Assembly: GCF_965243865.1 (NCBI RefSeq)
Contig: NZ_OZ251603.1
Coordinates: 124,001 to 188,000, forward strand
Direction of reading: 5' to 3'
DNA: 64,000 nucleotides
DNA from: Hyphomicrobium_A sp965243865
Lineage (GTDB): Bacteria; Pseudomonadota; Alphaproteobacteria; Rhizobiales; Hyphomicrobiaceae
The position numbers and the translations under genes are program-made. Shown here one piece after another: positions 51,563 through 59,749 of this stretch; the stretch's first letter is position 1; each line of letters begins with the position of its first letter. The notes below the pieces were generated by a model that worked only from the letters and a program-made list of their open reading frames with translations, was not told the origin of the DNA and ran no database searches.

Positions 51563-53155
51563 ATGGCTGACGCAGTCGGCGCGATACGCATAGATGTGGC
51601 GGCAAACGTCGCTAGCATTCAGGCGCAGCTCAACCAGATTCAGCGTTCCTTTGATCGCTTCGGCGCGCAGCTGTCGGCGACGATGAAGGGGCTTGCGTCT
51701 ACGTTGGCCCTAGCGCTTGGGCCAGCTGCAATCGGAGCTGCCGTCAAGCACGTCATCAATCTAGCTGACCGCATCGACGATCTCAGCCAGTCACTCGGCA
51801 TCAGCGCCGAACAACTCTCCGCATGGTCGTATGCCGCGAAGTTGTCGGGCACTGACCTGGAAGGCCTCGCCTCGGGCATCACCAAACTCAATCGGTCGCT
51901 AGGCGAAATTGCGTCTGGAACGATCAACGATGCGCAACGCGCTCTGAATGCAATGGGCGTCTCAGCTGTCGATGCAAATGGCAATCTGCGGTCACAGGGC
52001 GACATCATCGAAGACGTGGCCGACCGCTTCTCAGGATATCAGGATGGCGCCACGAAGGCCGCGCTAGCGCAAGCGCTTTTCGGAAAGTCAGGCGCAGACC
52101 TTATTCCGTTCCTAAACAACGGGCGCATTGGCCTCGCTGCTCTGACGCGCGAGGCCGAACGAATGGGCCTAATCATCTCGACTGACACGGCCAAACAGGC
52201 GAGCCAACTCAACGACGAGATCGACAAGCTCAAAGGCTATGCTGAGGGCGCCGCGCTTGCGCTTGCTGGCGTGCTAGTCCCGGCTCTTAATCGAGCGTTT
52301 GAAGCCCTGAATAAGGAGCTTCAGGAGGGCGGCTTTTGGTCCCTGTTTTCCATGGACAACAGCTCATATGCCGACGCGACGGAAGGCGCACGGGCGGCCA
52401 TGGATGCAATCTCACGCGGCGTGGACGGTGTGACTGCCTCTCTTGAGGCCAGCAACGTCGCACTCGGGGAATGGCAAACCAAGATCACGGCGGGGCAGGC
52501 GCCTGTAATGCAATCACTGGCGGACATCAACGCGGAGCTAAAGAGGTCCGCGGAGAACATGGCGACGTATCACGCGTTCATCCGTGACGAGCTGAGTACC
52601 ACCCTGAGCATCGACACAACGCCCTATGAAGAGCGCTACGCGGCCATCGAGGCAGCCGTACAGAGCCTAGCGATCACGCAGCAACAGGGCGCCCGCCTCA
52701 CGCTGCAAACCAAAAAGCAAGAGGGTGACGCGTGGCTAGACTTGGCGAGCAACGCGGGGACCGCGCTAACGACAATCTTCGAGGACAACAAGGCTGCCGC
52801 CGCAGCGAGCGCGATCATCAACACGCTTGTCGGCATCACGAAGGCGTTTGAATTGCCGTTTCCGCTGAATTGGGCTCAGGCCTCACTCGTGGCGGCTACC
52901 GGCTTTGCTCAGGTTGCGAAAATCCGCAGCACGTCGCAGGGCAGCTCTGGAGGTTCGTCCTCCATTGGATCGGGCGGGACTGCGGCAGTTTCTTCCGCCA
53001 CGTCGGACACGTCGTCATCGAGCGAAGCGCAAAGCACCTCCGTCTACATCAAGGTCGAAGGCGACACCTTCAACCGCGAAACCGTTGAAAGCCTCGTTGA
53101 GCAGCTTCGCGAATACCAGCTCGACGGCGGGCAGCTCATTATCCAGAGGGACTGA
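51563..53155 (+). CDS. Tail tape-measure-like protein
   Basis: A 530-residue protein with a long helical first half (IQAQLNQIQRSFDRFGAQLSATMKGL), hydrophobic stretches near 47-65 and 225-240, and Ala-rich repeats. These are the marks of phage tail tape-measure proteins. The C-terminal part ends with a Ser/Gly-rich linker and an IKVEGDTFNRETVESLVEQL segment. Length is short, implying a short tail or a minimal tail. ATG 51563 follows GGAGAAGCC; GTG at 51560 is possible. Confidence 0.75.
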   Translation: MADAVGAIRIDVAANVASIQAQLNQIQRSFDRFGAQLSATMKGLASTLALALGPAAIGAAVKHVINLADRIDDLSQSLGISAEQLSAWSYAAKLSGTDLEGLASGITKLNRSLGEIASGTINDAQRALNAMGVSAVDANGNLRSQGDIIEDVADRFSGYQDGATKAALAQALFGKSGADLIPFLNNGRIGLAALTREAERMGLIISTDTAKQASQLNDEIDKLKGYAEGAALALAGVLVPALNRAFEALNKELQEGGFWSLFSMDNSSYADATEGARAAMDAISRGVDGVTASLEASNVALGEWQTKITAGQAPVMQSLADINAELKRSAENMATYHAFIRDELSTTLSIDTTPYEERYAAIEAAVQSLAITQQQGARLTLQTKKQEGDAWLDLASNAGTALTTIFEDNKAAAAASAIINTLVGITKAFELPFPLNWAQASLVAATGFAQVAKIRSTSQGSSGGSSSIGSGGTAAVSSATSDTSSSSEAQSTSVYIKVEGDTFNRETVESLVEQLREYQLDGGQLIIQRD

Positions 53156-53160
53156 GCGCC

Positions 53161-53484
53161 GTGTCATCACAGGACATCGAACAACTGGCACGCATGGCCG
53201 CGACCGCGCTTCGCGCATTGGGTCCAACCGGCCGTCAGCGCATCGCTGATCCATTCATTCGCGAGCAGGTTCGCATTCTGCGGCAGATTGATATTGCGCT
53301 CCGCGTAGCCCGAGGGGCGCAAGCGCGTATCCCTAAATCGAAGTCTCTCGCCGAAGGTCAGCGGCAGGCCGACATAGCTGTCGAGAAAGCGGCGCTGGCG
53401 CGGCAGCTGGCCGACCGGCTCGTGCAAATGGATAACGCGCGCAAGGCGGCCAAGCCAAGCACACTCGGCGAAAAGCCCAACTAA
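53161..53484 (+). CDS. Hypothetical tail-region protein
   Basis: A 107-residue helical, Ala/Arg-rich protein with GTG start at 53161, six bases after the tape-measure stop. It has no recognised motif. Tail chaperone or minor tail subunit are the positional guesses. Confidence 0.55.
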   Translation: MSSQDIEQLARMAATALRALGPTGRQRIADPFIREQVRILRQIDIALRVARGAQARIPKSKSLAEGQRQADIAVEKAALARQLADRLVQMDNARKAAKPSTLGEKPN

Positions 53485-53549
53485 CGATCACACCGCGCGC
53501 GAGCGCATGGAAACCCGGTATCGCGTTTTGAAACACACTGGAAAATGCG

Positions 53550-54116
53550 ATGCCTTACGCACGTTGGCAGGCGACGATAACAGACGACCGCGGAAATATC
53601 GTCGATGCTCCACAAATCCGGGTGCAGCGAGAGCAGGCAGGGTTTCCGCTTGCGCGGCTGTACTCTGACCGCGACGGCACCACGCCTCTCGCAAATCCAT
53701 TCGCGCTAGCGAGTGGTGAGAGCCTCGCCGCGTTTCATGTGGCAGGAGGAGCCTACAAGATCACGGCAACTAAGGGTGCGTTCTCTCGCGTCTGGCGGTA
53801 TGTCGCAATCGGTCTTGGTGCAGAGAGTGATACCCCACCATTTGTTACTGGCGGAACCTGGTCTGGTGGAAGTCCCCCGACAGAATACGAACAGAACGTC
53901 ATCGTCTCTCACGACGGTGCGTCATACTTCTCGATCCAGCCGCACTCGGGAATAGAGCCTGGAGTAGACCCGGGCTGGGAAGATTACTGGCAGCTCATCT
54001 CTGAGCGGGGAGAGCAGGGAATACAGGGCGAGCAGGGCGATCAGGGACCAACAGGCCCAGAGGGACCGTCTGGCGGAACTGGCATTGCCGCCGCTATGGC
54101 CATCGTATTCGGATAG
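53550..54116 (+). CDS. Tail-fibre-like protein with collagen repeat
   Basis: A 188-residue protein. The first part looks like a beta-rich fibre base (MPYARWQATITDDRGNIV, SDRDGTTPLANPF). Then a C-terminal collagen-type segment G-x-y repeats over about residues 151-175, and it ends at GIAAAMAIVFG. Phage tail fibres with this shape mediate surface contact. A 66-base gap separates it from the previous gene. Confidence 0.65.
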   Translation: MPYARWQATITDDRGNIVDAPQIRVQREQAGFPLARLYSDRDGTTPLANPFALASGESLAAFHVAGGAYKITATKGAFSRVWRYVAIGLGAESDTPPFVTGGTWSGGSPPTEYEQNVIVSHDGASYFSIQPHSGIEPGVDPGWEDYWQLISERGEQGIQGEQGDQGPTGPEGPSGGTGIAAAMAIVFG

Positions 54117-54127
54117 GGAGAGGTTAA

Positions 54128-54502
54128 ATGGCAGCCCCCAACATCGTCAATGTTGCGTCTATCGTCGGCAAGACGAGCAGAGTTTCACTGTCGTCTACAA
54201 GCGCAACGTCGGTGCTGAACAACCCGGCCGGTAGCGGAAAAGTTCTGAAGGTCAACTCTCTTATCGTCGCCAATATCGACGGGTCGAATACCGCGGGGAT
54301 AACGGTAGGCATCTACCCGCAGGACGATCTAGGCGGAACCCCCGTGCTGCTGTGCAAGTCTATCCAAGTTCCCGCACAAGCGTCGCTCGTGGTCGTGTCG
54401 AAAAACGCACCGTTCTATCTTGAAGAGGATATGTCGGTTGCTGCGACTGCCAGTGCCGCAGACGATCTTTCTGTCGTCGCCTCGTATGAGGAAATCAGCT
54501 GA
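54128..54502 (+). CDS. Small phage structural protein (beta-rich)
   Basis: A 124-residue beta-rich protein, Ser/Thr-rich with alternating hydrophobic residues, the composition of a phage minor structural protein. ATG 54128 follows AGGGAGAGG. The stop overlaps the LamG protein start by one base. A tail, decoration or fibre-associated role is likely. Confidence 0.6.
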   Translation: MAAPNIVNVASIVGKTSRVSLSSTSATSVLNNPAGSGKVLKVNSLIVANIDGSNTAGITVGIYPQDDLGGTPVLLCKSIQVPAQASLVVVSKNAPFYLEEDMSVAATASAADDLSVVASYEEIS

Positions 54503-55299
54503 TGGCGGACGGCAACGGCGGCTTTATCGGGATTCAGAACGCACCCACTGCTGGGGTATCGGTTCCCGGCATTTGGACAATGGACGAAGTGTGTCGGGCA
54601 AAGCGTGCAGGGCTGTGGCCAGGCGGCGGGCTCGACTCATATACCAAGCTGTTGGCCCACTTTGATGGCGCCGATGGCGCGACGTCCGCGACAGAGATTG
54701 TCACAGGGTCGTCGTTCACCTTTGAAGGCAACGCCCAACTCGATACGGCGCAATCCGTATTCGGCGGCTCTTCTCTTTTGCTCGATGGTTCGGGCGATGC
54801 CGTCTATACGGCTTCCTCCCCGGGTCATGGGATCGGCTCCGCTGACTTCGCCATAGAGTGCCGCGTTATGTTCAACGGGCTTCCAGGGTCCGGCACATTC
54901 ATGTGTTTCATGAGTAGTGGATGGGACGTATCTGGGCAGAACGGGCATTTCTTCGGCGTATCCAACAGCTCGGGCACGCGGCAGATTGTTTTCTACTGGT
55001 CGACGAATGGGACCGCTACCTCAAGCGTTGTAGTGAATTGGACCCCATCGACAGGCGTCTGGTATCACGTAGTGATAACGCGTAGCGGCACGACTGGTCG
55101 GTTCTTTGTTGATGGAACTCAGGTCGGGTCCAACCAGACAATCAGTGCGACGATCCACACGAGCACGGCGGCGTATCGCATAGGAAGCACTGGCAACAAT
55201 AATCATTACCTCAACGGCTGGATTGATGAGTGCCGTCTATCCGTTGGTACCCCGCGCTGGACGGCTAACTTTACGCCACAGCCGAGTCCATACAGCTAG
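54502..55299 (+). CDS. LamG/concanavalin-like lectin domain protein
   Basis: A 265-residue protein whose residues about 45-258 form a LamG/Laminin_G_3-like jelly-roll: LLAHFDGADGATSATE at the start, the DFAIECRVMF strand, GVWYHVVITRSGTTGRFFVDG in the core, and LNGWIDECRLSVGTPRWTANF at the end. Such domains bind sugars or host surfaces and are common in phage receptor-binding proteins. It follows the structural protein by overlap and precedes the acyltransferase. Confidence 0.8.
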   Translation: MADGNGGFIGIQNAPTAGVSVPGIWTMDEVCRAKRAGLWPGGGLDSYTKLLAHFDGADGATSATEIVTGSSFTFEGNAQLDTAQSVFGGSSLLLDGSGDAVYTASSPGHGIGSADFAIECRVMFNGLPGSGTFMCFMSSGWDVSGQNGHFFGVSNSSGTRQIVFYWSTNGTATSSVVVNWTPSTGVWYHVVITRSGTTGRFFVDGTQVGSNQTISATIHTSTAAYRIGSTGNNNHYLNGWIDECRLSVGTPRWTANFTPQPSPYS

Positions 55300-55379
55300 T
55301 CTGCCCCGCTGCGGGCGGGACTGTGGAAAAATGCCGACATTGGGTGTACCCAAGGGTGGGCGATAGGTGCGGGGGCACT

Positions 55380-56465
55380 GTGCAATCCGGCGAAATCAAG
55401 CAACTGACCGGCATCCGCGGGGTCGCGGCTGCCATCGTGATGGTCGCGCACATTAACGGCGACAGGCTGCCGGTGCTGAAAGCCTTTGCCTACCACAATC
55501 AGGCGGTTGACCTGTTCTTCTGCCTGAGCAGCTTTGTCCTCTGTCTCACCTACGCAGCTGGCACCGGGGCGGCATTCCCGGTGCGCAAATTCTATGTCGC
55601 GCGGTTCGCGCGAATTTATCCTCTATACGCTGCTACCCTCCTGGCCACAGCCGTCATCAGCGCGATTGTGTTCGGCGGCTTTGCTACGTATCCGCAGATC
55701 GGCCAGGACTTCGTCGGGCAACTGTTGATGATCAATGCCTGGCCGTTGATCGGCCGGGGAGTGCATTGGGACGCGGCTGCATGGTCGGTGTCGGTGGAGG
55801 CGTTCTGCTACCTCGCCATTTTCCCGGTCGTCTTCGTCTTGAGTGCTCGCACCGCTGCTTTCAGCCCGGCTGTCCGGCATGCGTTGATGCTGGCGGTCGG
55901 CGCCGCTGGGGCGGTGGTCGGATACTGGTGGTTCACGGCGGCAGTATCGAGCTGGGCACTGCCGCACGATGCGCTGCCTGCAACGGCCTTCTGGTCGCCG
56001 GTCGCGCGGGGAGCAACAATGTTTGCGGCCGGCTGGCTGGCGTACATTGCGTACGCCAATCGGGATCACCTCGCGGCTGCGCTGCAACGTCATGCCGATG
56101 CGTTCGTGTTGCTCGTTTTGTCACTCATCGGTTTGACGCTCGCTGGTGTACTGCCGCCGTGGGCCGCGCTCCCGCTGTTTGCGCCCATGCTGATTGCGCT
56201 CATGAATGGCGACAGTTTCGCGGCTCGGGCGCTATCGGCAAAGCCTGTGTATAGGCTGGGCGTGTTGTCGTACTCGCTCTACCTCGTGCATTTCCCGGTC
56301 ATCTACGCCCTAAGACCGATCGAGGCCAAGCTGACGCCATGGCTCTATGTGCCGACCGCAGTCGGGATCACGTTCGCCGTCGCCGTTCTTTCTTACAGCC
56401 GCCTTGAAGACCCGGCGCGTGTGATGCTCAGGGATTGGCTCAACCGGCGTCCCCAGGCCGTTTAG
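55380..56465 (+). CDS. Acyltransferase 3 family membrane protein (O-acetyltransferase type)
   Basis: A 361-residue polytopic membrane enzyme of the OafA/YrhL acyltransferase 3 family, with about 10 helices. It opens with QLTGIRGVAAAIVMVAH, whose Arg and His are the conserved family residues, and RFARIYPLYAATLL follows. The C-terminal SYSLYLVHFPVI motif is also present. Such enzymes add acetyl groups to LPS O-antigen or exopolysaccharide. On a phage element this would alter the host surface (lysogenic conversion). GTG 55380 after GGGGGC was chosen over GTG 55323. Confidence 0.85.
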   Translation: MQSGEIKQLTGIRGVAAAIVMVAHINGDRLPVLKAFAYHNQAVDLFFCLSSFVLCLTYAAGTGAAFPVRKFYVARFARIYPLYAATLLATAVISAIVFGGFATYPQIGQDFVGQLLMINAWPLIGRGVHWDAAAWSVSVEAFCYLAIFPVVFVLSARTAAFSPAVRHALMLAVGAAGAVVGYWWFTAAVSSWALPHDALPATAFWSPVARGATMFAAGWLAYIAYANRDHLAAALQRHADAFVLLVLSLIGLTLAGVLPPWAALPLFAPMLIALMNGDSFAARALSAKPVYRLGVLSYSLYLVHFPVIYALRPIEAKLTPWLYVPTAVGITFAVAVLSYSRLEDPARVMLRDWLNRRPQAV

Positions 56466-56468
56466 CAT

Positions 56469-56726
56469 CTACCAAGTCTGATAGTCGGCGCGGTCATCGT
56501 CGCGCTCGCGCAGCTCATCGGGCGTGAGGTCGCGATATTCCCACGCGTCGCCGATCTTCCGCCGCATCACGTGCGTGAAGAGACGCCGCTGCCCGCTGAC
56601 TTCGACAGGGCGCCACGCCCACCAGCGATTCCAGAACTCGGGCGCTGGCCGGAACGCCAGCATAGCGAACCCGACTACGGCCACGAACATGACGGCCAGG
56701 AAGCCCAGATAGAGCGTGTCTTGCAT
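56469..56726 (-). CDS. Small membrane protein, 85 residues
   Basis: An 85-residue product with one N-terminal membrane helix (about 5-24) and a charged C-terminus rich in Arg, Glu and Asp (DLTPDELRERDDDRADYQTW). It converges with the acyltransferase gene. No family recognised. Confidence 0.5.
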   Translation of the reverse strand: MQDTLYLGFLAVMFVAVVGFAMLAFRPAPEFWNRWWAWRPVEVSGQRRLFTHVMRRKIGDAWEYRDLTPDELRERDDDRADYQTW

Positions 56727-56927
56727 CTCGCGTACCCGTAAGCGCTTGCAGATGCCACCTTAGCGAACGCGCCAGCGCACGACCAGCGCTTGTTGCCCCC
56801 TGGCAGCCGGTTAGCCCCGAACCGTATAGGGCGTAGCCAAATGGTAAGGGCGGCCCGGTGACTGCCCATAAACCCTTCGTTGGGGGAACCAGGGCGAGGG
56901 TAGTCCGTTGGACATCGAGAGGGACAC

Positions 56928-57155
56928 ATGGCTCTGACATCGGCTGACATCATAGCTAGGGAAAACGCTGCGGTGATCGCAAAAATGGCGGGCGTGCCAA
57001 TGGCGCCCGCCACCTCTTCGTCCGATGAAGACTCCCGAAATCCTAACCTAGAACCGTCCGGTGCTGGACGTTCAACACCGGGTTCCACCTCTGGATTAGG
57101 TCGCGCTCCTCAGCGCACCGGGCGGCATCTCCGGCTGGCGTGGAGTGCGCCATAA
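56928..57155 (+). CDS. Possible small protein of doubtful reality
   Basis: ATG 56928 has a very good GAGAGGGACAC ribosome-binding site, and the first 22 residues look natural (MALTSADIIARENAAVIAKM). The last third overlaps the GIY-YIG-like gene in antisense and is low-complexity, so the true product, if any, may be shorter or this may be a non-coding transcript start. Confidence 0.25.
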   Translation: MALTSADIIARENAAVIAKMAGVPMAPATSSSDEDSRNPNLEPSGAGRSTPGSTSGLGRAPQRTGRHLRLAWSAP

Positions 57156-57390
57156 CAAAAGTAGCTCCACGCTGGACCGCCTCGGCCCACCGCTCATGGT
57201 TAGGTATGCGCGCGCTGAGGTCGTCGGCTTTTCCGAAGTAGAGCGGATAAAAATTGCCATTCGGGAGCTGGGTCACGAATGCATAATTTCCGCCTACGGA
57301 GTGAATCGACGACGCAACACTCGGAGTAGCAAGAAACCAGTAGCGATATCGGGTGCCCGAGAGGCCGGGCCAATCAACAGTGTCGGCCAT
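57043..57390 (-). CDS. GIY-YIG-like nuclease-fold protein
   Basis: A 115-residue protein. YAFVTQLPNGNFYPLYFGKADDLSARIPNH has the strand-turn-strand-Arg/Lys-x-His order of GIY-YIG domains (here a Tyr-Ala-Phe / Tyr-Phe-Gly-Lys variant), and ERDLIQRWNPVLNVQHR supplies a Glu and an Asn in the usual places. The canonical GIY motif is altered, so activity is uncertain. It is a single gene at the end of the structural block. Confidence 0.6.
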   Translation of the reverse strand: MADTVDWPGLSGTRYRYWFLATPSVASSIHSVGGNYAFVTQLPNGNFYPLYFGKADDLSARIPNHERWAEAVQRGATFVMAHSTPAGDAARCAEERDLIQRWNPVLNVQHRTVLG

Positions 57391-57568
57391 GGTTGGCTCC
57401 TAAGTTTGTGAGGCTCGGCCTTGACCACGCAAACTTGAAGAGCAAAAATCGCTCGTGCTGCCGATTCGACTCCCACGCCAAGCCGTTGTGGGGAGGCTAT
57501 TGAGGTTGGAGGGCCGCAATAGCCTCGTCGAATCGCCAACCAGATTCCGATGCAACTCCGCCAGCTAG

Positions 57569-57724
57569 TCAAGAGTTGGTAACGCGCGGCAAGCCGTATT
57601 CAACGGCCGATTTACCGCCCACGCAGGCCATCATCGCTGACCCATCTACTTCCGCCGCACGGTATTGCTCCGGCCAAGAGCGCGGAATCGGCGCTCCGGT
57701 CTCATCGAGAACGAAACCAATCAT
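57569..57724 (-). CDS. Small protein, 51 residues
   Basis: ATG at 57724 opens a clean 51-residue frame (start MIGFVLDETGAPIPRSWPEQ) with a natural amino-acid composition. The ribosome-binding site is weak. No family recognised; included because it fills a gap in a leftward block of small accessory genes. Confidence 0.35.
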   Translation of the reverse strand: MIGFVLDETGAPIPRSWPEQYRAAEVDGSAMMACVGGKSAVEYGLPRVTNS

Positions 57725-57782
57725 AGCAGCGACGGACGGCCCGTAGGCCGCCCCTCGTCCGTGTTAGATGCCTATTGAAGGC

Positions 57783-58040
57783 TCAAGCATGAAAAGCGTC
57801 TCCCTCGACGGTCGGTGCTGGAAGTGCCCACGCATTCCCCCCGGACAACGCGGCATCCACAGCTCGCAGCCCGTCGATGACCTGATCGTGCACGAAGGCT
57901 AGCGCGGAGGCATCTACTTCAATGCCTTCATGCGCCGCCGCCGCAAAGACTTTGAGCGCAGCGCACGCGGCCATCATGTCGCTGAGCCGTTTGCTGATGT
58001 TGGGTGCGTCCCCGGCTGGAACGTCATGAACTTCAGACAT
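57783..58040 (-). CDS. Small accessory protein, 85 residues
   Basis: An 85-residue acidic, helical protein (MSEVHDVPAGDAPNISKRLS start). ATG 58040 lies eight bases inside the upstream gene. It is the last of three overlapping leftward genes. No known motif. The layout suggests a small accessory operon of the element. Confidence 0.55.
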   Translation of the reverse strand: MSEVHDVPAGDAPNISKRLSDMMAACAALKVFAAAAHEGIEVDASALAFVHDQVIDGLRAVDAALSGGNAWALPAPTVEGDAFHA

Positions 58041-58341
58041 TGGCCGCCTCCATCGAAAGTGGTTGGCAGAGCGCTTCAAGGATGAGGCGCGAAAAGAGGT
58101 CATCCCCGTGCAGGTCGAATTTTTCGAGGAACTGCTTTTTGCGCTCACCGTCCTCTAATGTCGCCGGCCTGTTGAGAACCAGCGCGACGAGAGCACGGTC
58201 GCGGAGATCACCAAGCTCACTCACGTGAGCGCTCAGCGCGTAGCCTTCCTCAGCCGCGGCGGCGATAAGGTATGCCTCCTGAGCATCGTCCAGTGCCGTC
58301 ACCAGTTCGGCCATCGTTGGTTTTGGGGCATGCTCAGACAT
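58033..58341 (-). CDS. Accessory protein, 102 residues
   Basis: A 102-residue acidic helical protein (MSEHAPKPTMAELVTAL start) that overlaps both neighbours by eight bases. Ala/Glu-rich; no motif. It is the middle gene of the three-gene leftward operon controlled by the operator region at 58923-58971. Confidence 0.55.
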   Translation of the reverse strand: MSEHAPKPTMAELVTALDDAQEAYLIAAAAEEGYALSAHVSELGDLRDRALVALVLNRPATLEDGERKKQFLEKFDLHGDDLFSRLILEALCQPLSMEAANV

Positions 58342-58840
58342 TGACGCCTCCCCGATGGGCGAGAGCGAAAACAGCGGCAGCAAGTTGATGGGCTGCCACT
58401 ACGTCAGGGTCCGGTTGAAACGGGCGGTCGTAGTCGAGCAGCGACGCTTCAGGGGCGCGCCACGCGCCCGGCATCTGCCCCTTGCCAGACCAGAACAGCA
58501 CGACGGCGGCGCGGTCGAGCACATCGCTAATTGTTGTGATCGGCTTGGAGTGGATGCGACGCACCAAGGCGTCGATGCGGCGGGAAAGGTCAGCGATCAG
58601 CACATCGCCAGCCTTGGCACTCAGGGGCTCGCGTTTTTCGTCGATGGCATCTCGAAGGGCATCGACCTGACCAAGCTCCATTGCGAGGCTGCGGAGTTGA
58701 TTGAACTCGGGTGACAGCTCGACGGGCGGAGATGCAACTGCCTTGGTCGCGATTACTGCGGCAGGGAAGGCGATGGCTCCTACCAGCGCATCACGCCTAG
58801 TCGGCGCGAGTGTGGTAGATTTCCGAACAGTCTCGGGCAT
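58334..58840 (-). CDS. Accessory protein with Tat-like N-terminus
   Basis: A 168-residue protein. Residues 13-36 read like a short twin-arginine signal (TRRDALVGAIAF followed by an Ala-rich hydrophobic run ending VASP), so it may be exported; this is only a resemblance because the RR box lacks the usual FLK tail. The rest is helical. It leads the leftward three-gene operon and its start is about 80 bases from the palindromic operators. Confidence 0.55.
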   Translation of the reverse strand: MPETVRKSTTLAPTRRDALVGAIAFPAAVIATKAVASPPVELSPEFNQLRSLAMELGQVDALRDAIDEKREPLSAKAGDVLIADLSRRIDALVRRIHSKPITTISDVLDRAAVVLFWSGKGQMPGAWRAPEASLLDYDRPFQPDPDVVAAHQLAAAVFALAHRGGVNV

Positions 58841-58922
58841 GGACTCTATCTCCTGCTTGGGGCTAGACCCTCGCGCGGTGTACCAGCACCCGCGGGGGTC
58901 ACTCGCATTGCGCAAGTAACCC

Positions 58923-58971
58923 ATTGTAATACACGACATCCCTTGCCTCGTCAACTACATTGTATTACAAT
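58923..58971. promoter_or_regulatory. Divergent operator region for the accessory operon and RHH gene
   Basis: ATTGTAATACA at 58923-58933 and its exact inverse TGTATTACAAT at 58961-58971 flank 27 bases. The right copy extends into a perfect 13-bp palindrome (ATTGTA-T-TACAAT, 58959-58971). They lie between the leftward accessory operon and the rightward RHH gene, the spacing expected for a ribbon-helix-helix repressor that controls both promoters. Confidence 0.7.
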
Positions 58972-58977
58972 TCGCGC

Positions 58978-59139
58978 ATGCAGAAAAAAGACCGTCAGCA
59001 CTCACTTCGTCTGCCATCGGAAGTTAGCGAGGCCATCGAGAAAATGGCAAGCGCGGATAGCCGGTCGTTCAGTTCAATGGTGGAAATCGCATTGCGGGAC
59101 TATATTGCGCGCAACGCGAAGGCGAGGGGCAAGCGATGA
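58978..59139 (+). CDS. Ribbon-helix-helix (CopG/Arc-type) regulator, 53 residues
   Basis: A 53-residue DNA-binding protein. DRQHSLRLPSEVSEAIEKMA provides the DNA-contacting beta strand and first helix, and RSFSSMVEIALRDYI the second helix, in the order of Arc/CopG/MetJ proteins. It starts seven bases after the inverted repeat and probably represses its own promoter and the divergent operon. Too short for most gene finders, but the fold signature is strong. Confidence 0.8.
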   Translation: MQKKDRQHSLRLPSEVSEAIEKMASADSRSFSSMVEIALRDYIARNAKARGKR

Positions 59140-59161
59140 GTTACGACGATTGGGACCGACG

Positions 59162-59749
59162 CTAACTGTTGTGGCGGGCTAACAACTGGTTCTCAACCGC
59201 CGACTGCAACTGGCGCAGATGACCAATGATCCCATCAATGCCCTTGACGTACGACTTCAAGGTTTGCGCGCGTAGCAGTTGGCCTTCCGGGAAGATGCGC
59301 TTGCTCCGCCGGGCTCTGTCCGACCTTGGTACGTTGCTCCAGCTTCCGCGAGCAATCTGGACGGCCCATGCCTGCTCATCGTCGAGCCAAAGCCAGGCAC
59401 AATGAGCAAGAACGTTCCGGATGTCTTCGGCGTCTTCTATGGCCTCGCGCAACATCTTGTAGTCCATCGACGGTAACTCCAGGTGGTTCACGGCAATAAG
59501 GTCGAGGACCAATTCAAACCTGTCGCGCGCACGCGGCTCGCGGACGGCTAAGCGACCTACAGAGGCGTTAACCCCAACCAGCATGTAAACGATGCCCTGT
59601 AGGTAATGCTCGACGTATGCCCACCTAGTGATGATTTTTCCGATGTCACGACAGACAAGTGTCGGTAGATCGTGGCGTGCCTTAGCGCTGAAAGTTCTGG
59701 CCACAGCGCTCGTTCCGCCTCCAGCCCTAGAATCTCTCGGTCGTGCCAT
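59162..59749 (-). CDS. HEPN-like hypothetical protein
   Basis: A 195-residue all-helical protein. Its C-terminal half contains Arg111-Asn-Val-Leu-Ala-His116, an R-N-x3-H pattern that matches the RX4-6H catalytic motif of HEPN ribonucleases, after acidic EDAEDI. No nucleotidyltransferase partner is adjacent. In a mobile element HEPN proteins often serve as toxins or defence factors. The gene overlaps the downstream end of the upstream gene by 23 bases. I would not claim nuclease activity from one motif. Confidence 0.6.
   Translation of the reverse strand: MARPRDSRAGGGTSAVARTFSAKARHDLPTLVCRDIGKIITRWAYVEHYLQGIVYMLVGVNASVGRLAVREPRARDRFELVLDLIAVNHLELPSMDYKMLREAIEDAEDIRNVLAHCAWLWLDDEQAWAVQIARGSWSNVPRSDRARRSKRIFPEGQLLRAQTLKSYVKGIDGIIGHLRQLQSAVENQLLARHNS

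Noticed and set aside
53161..53484. Tail-tube or head-tail connector call for this small gene
   Set aside because: No motif supports it; left as hypothetical.
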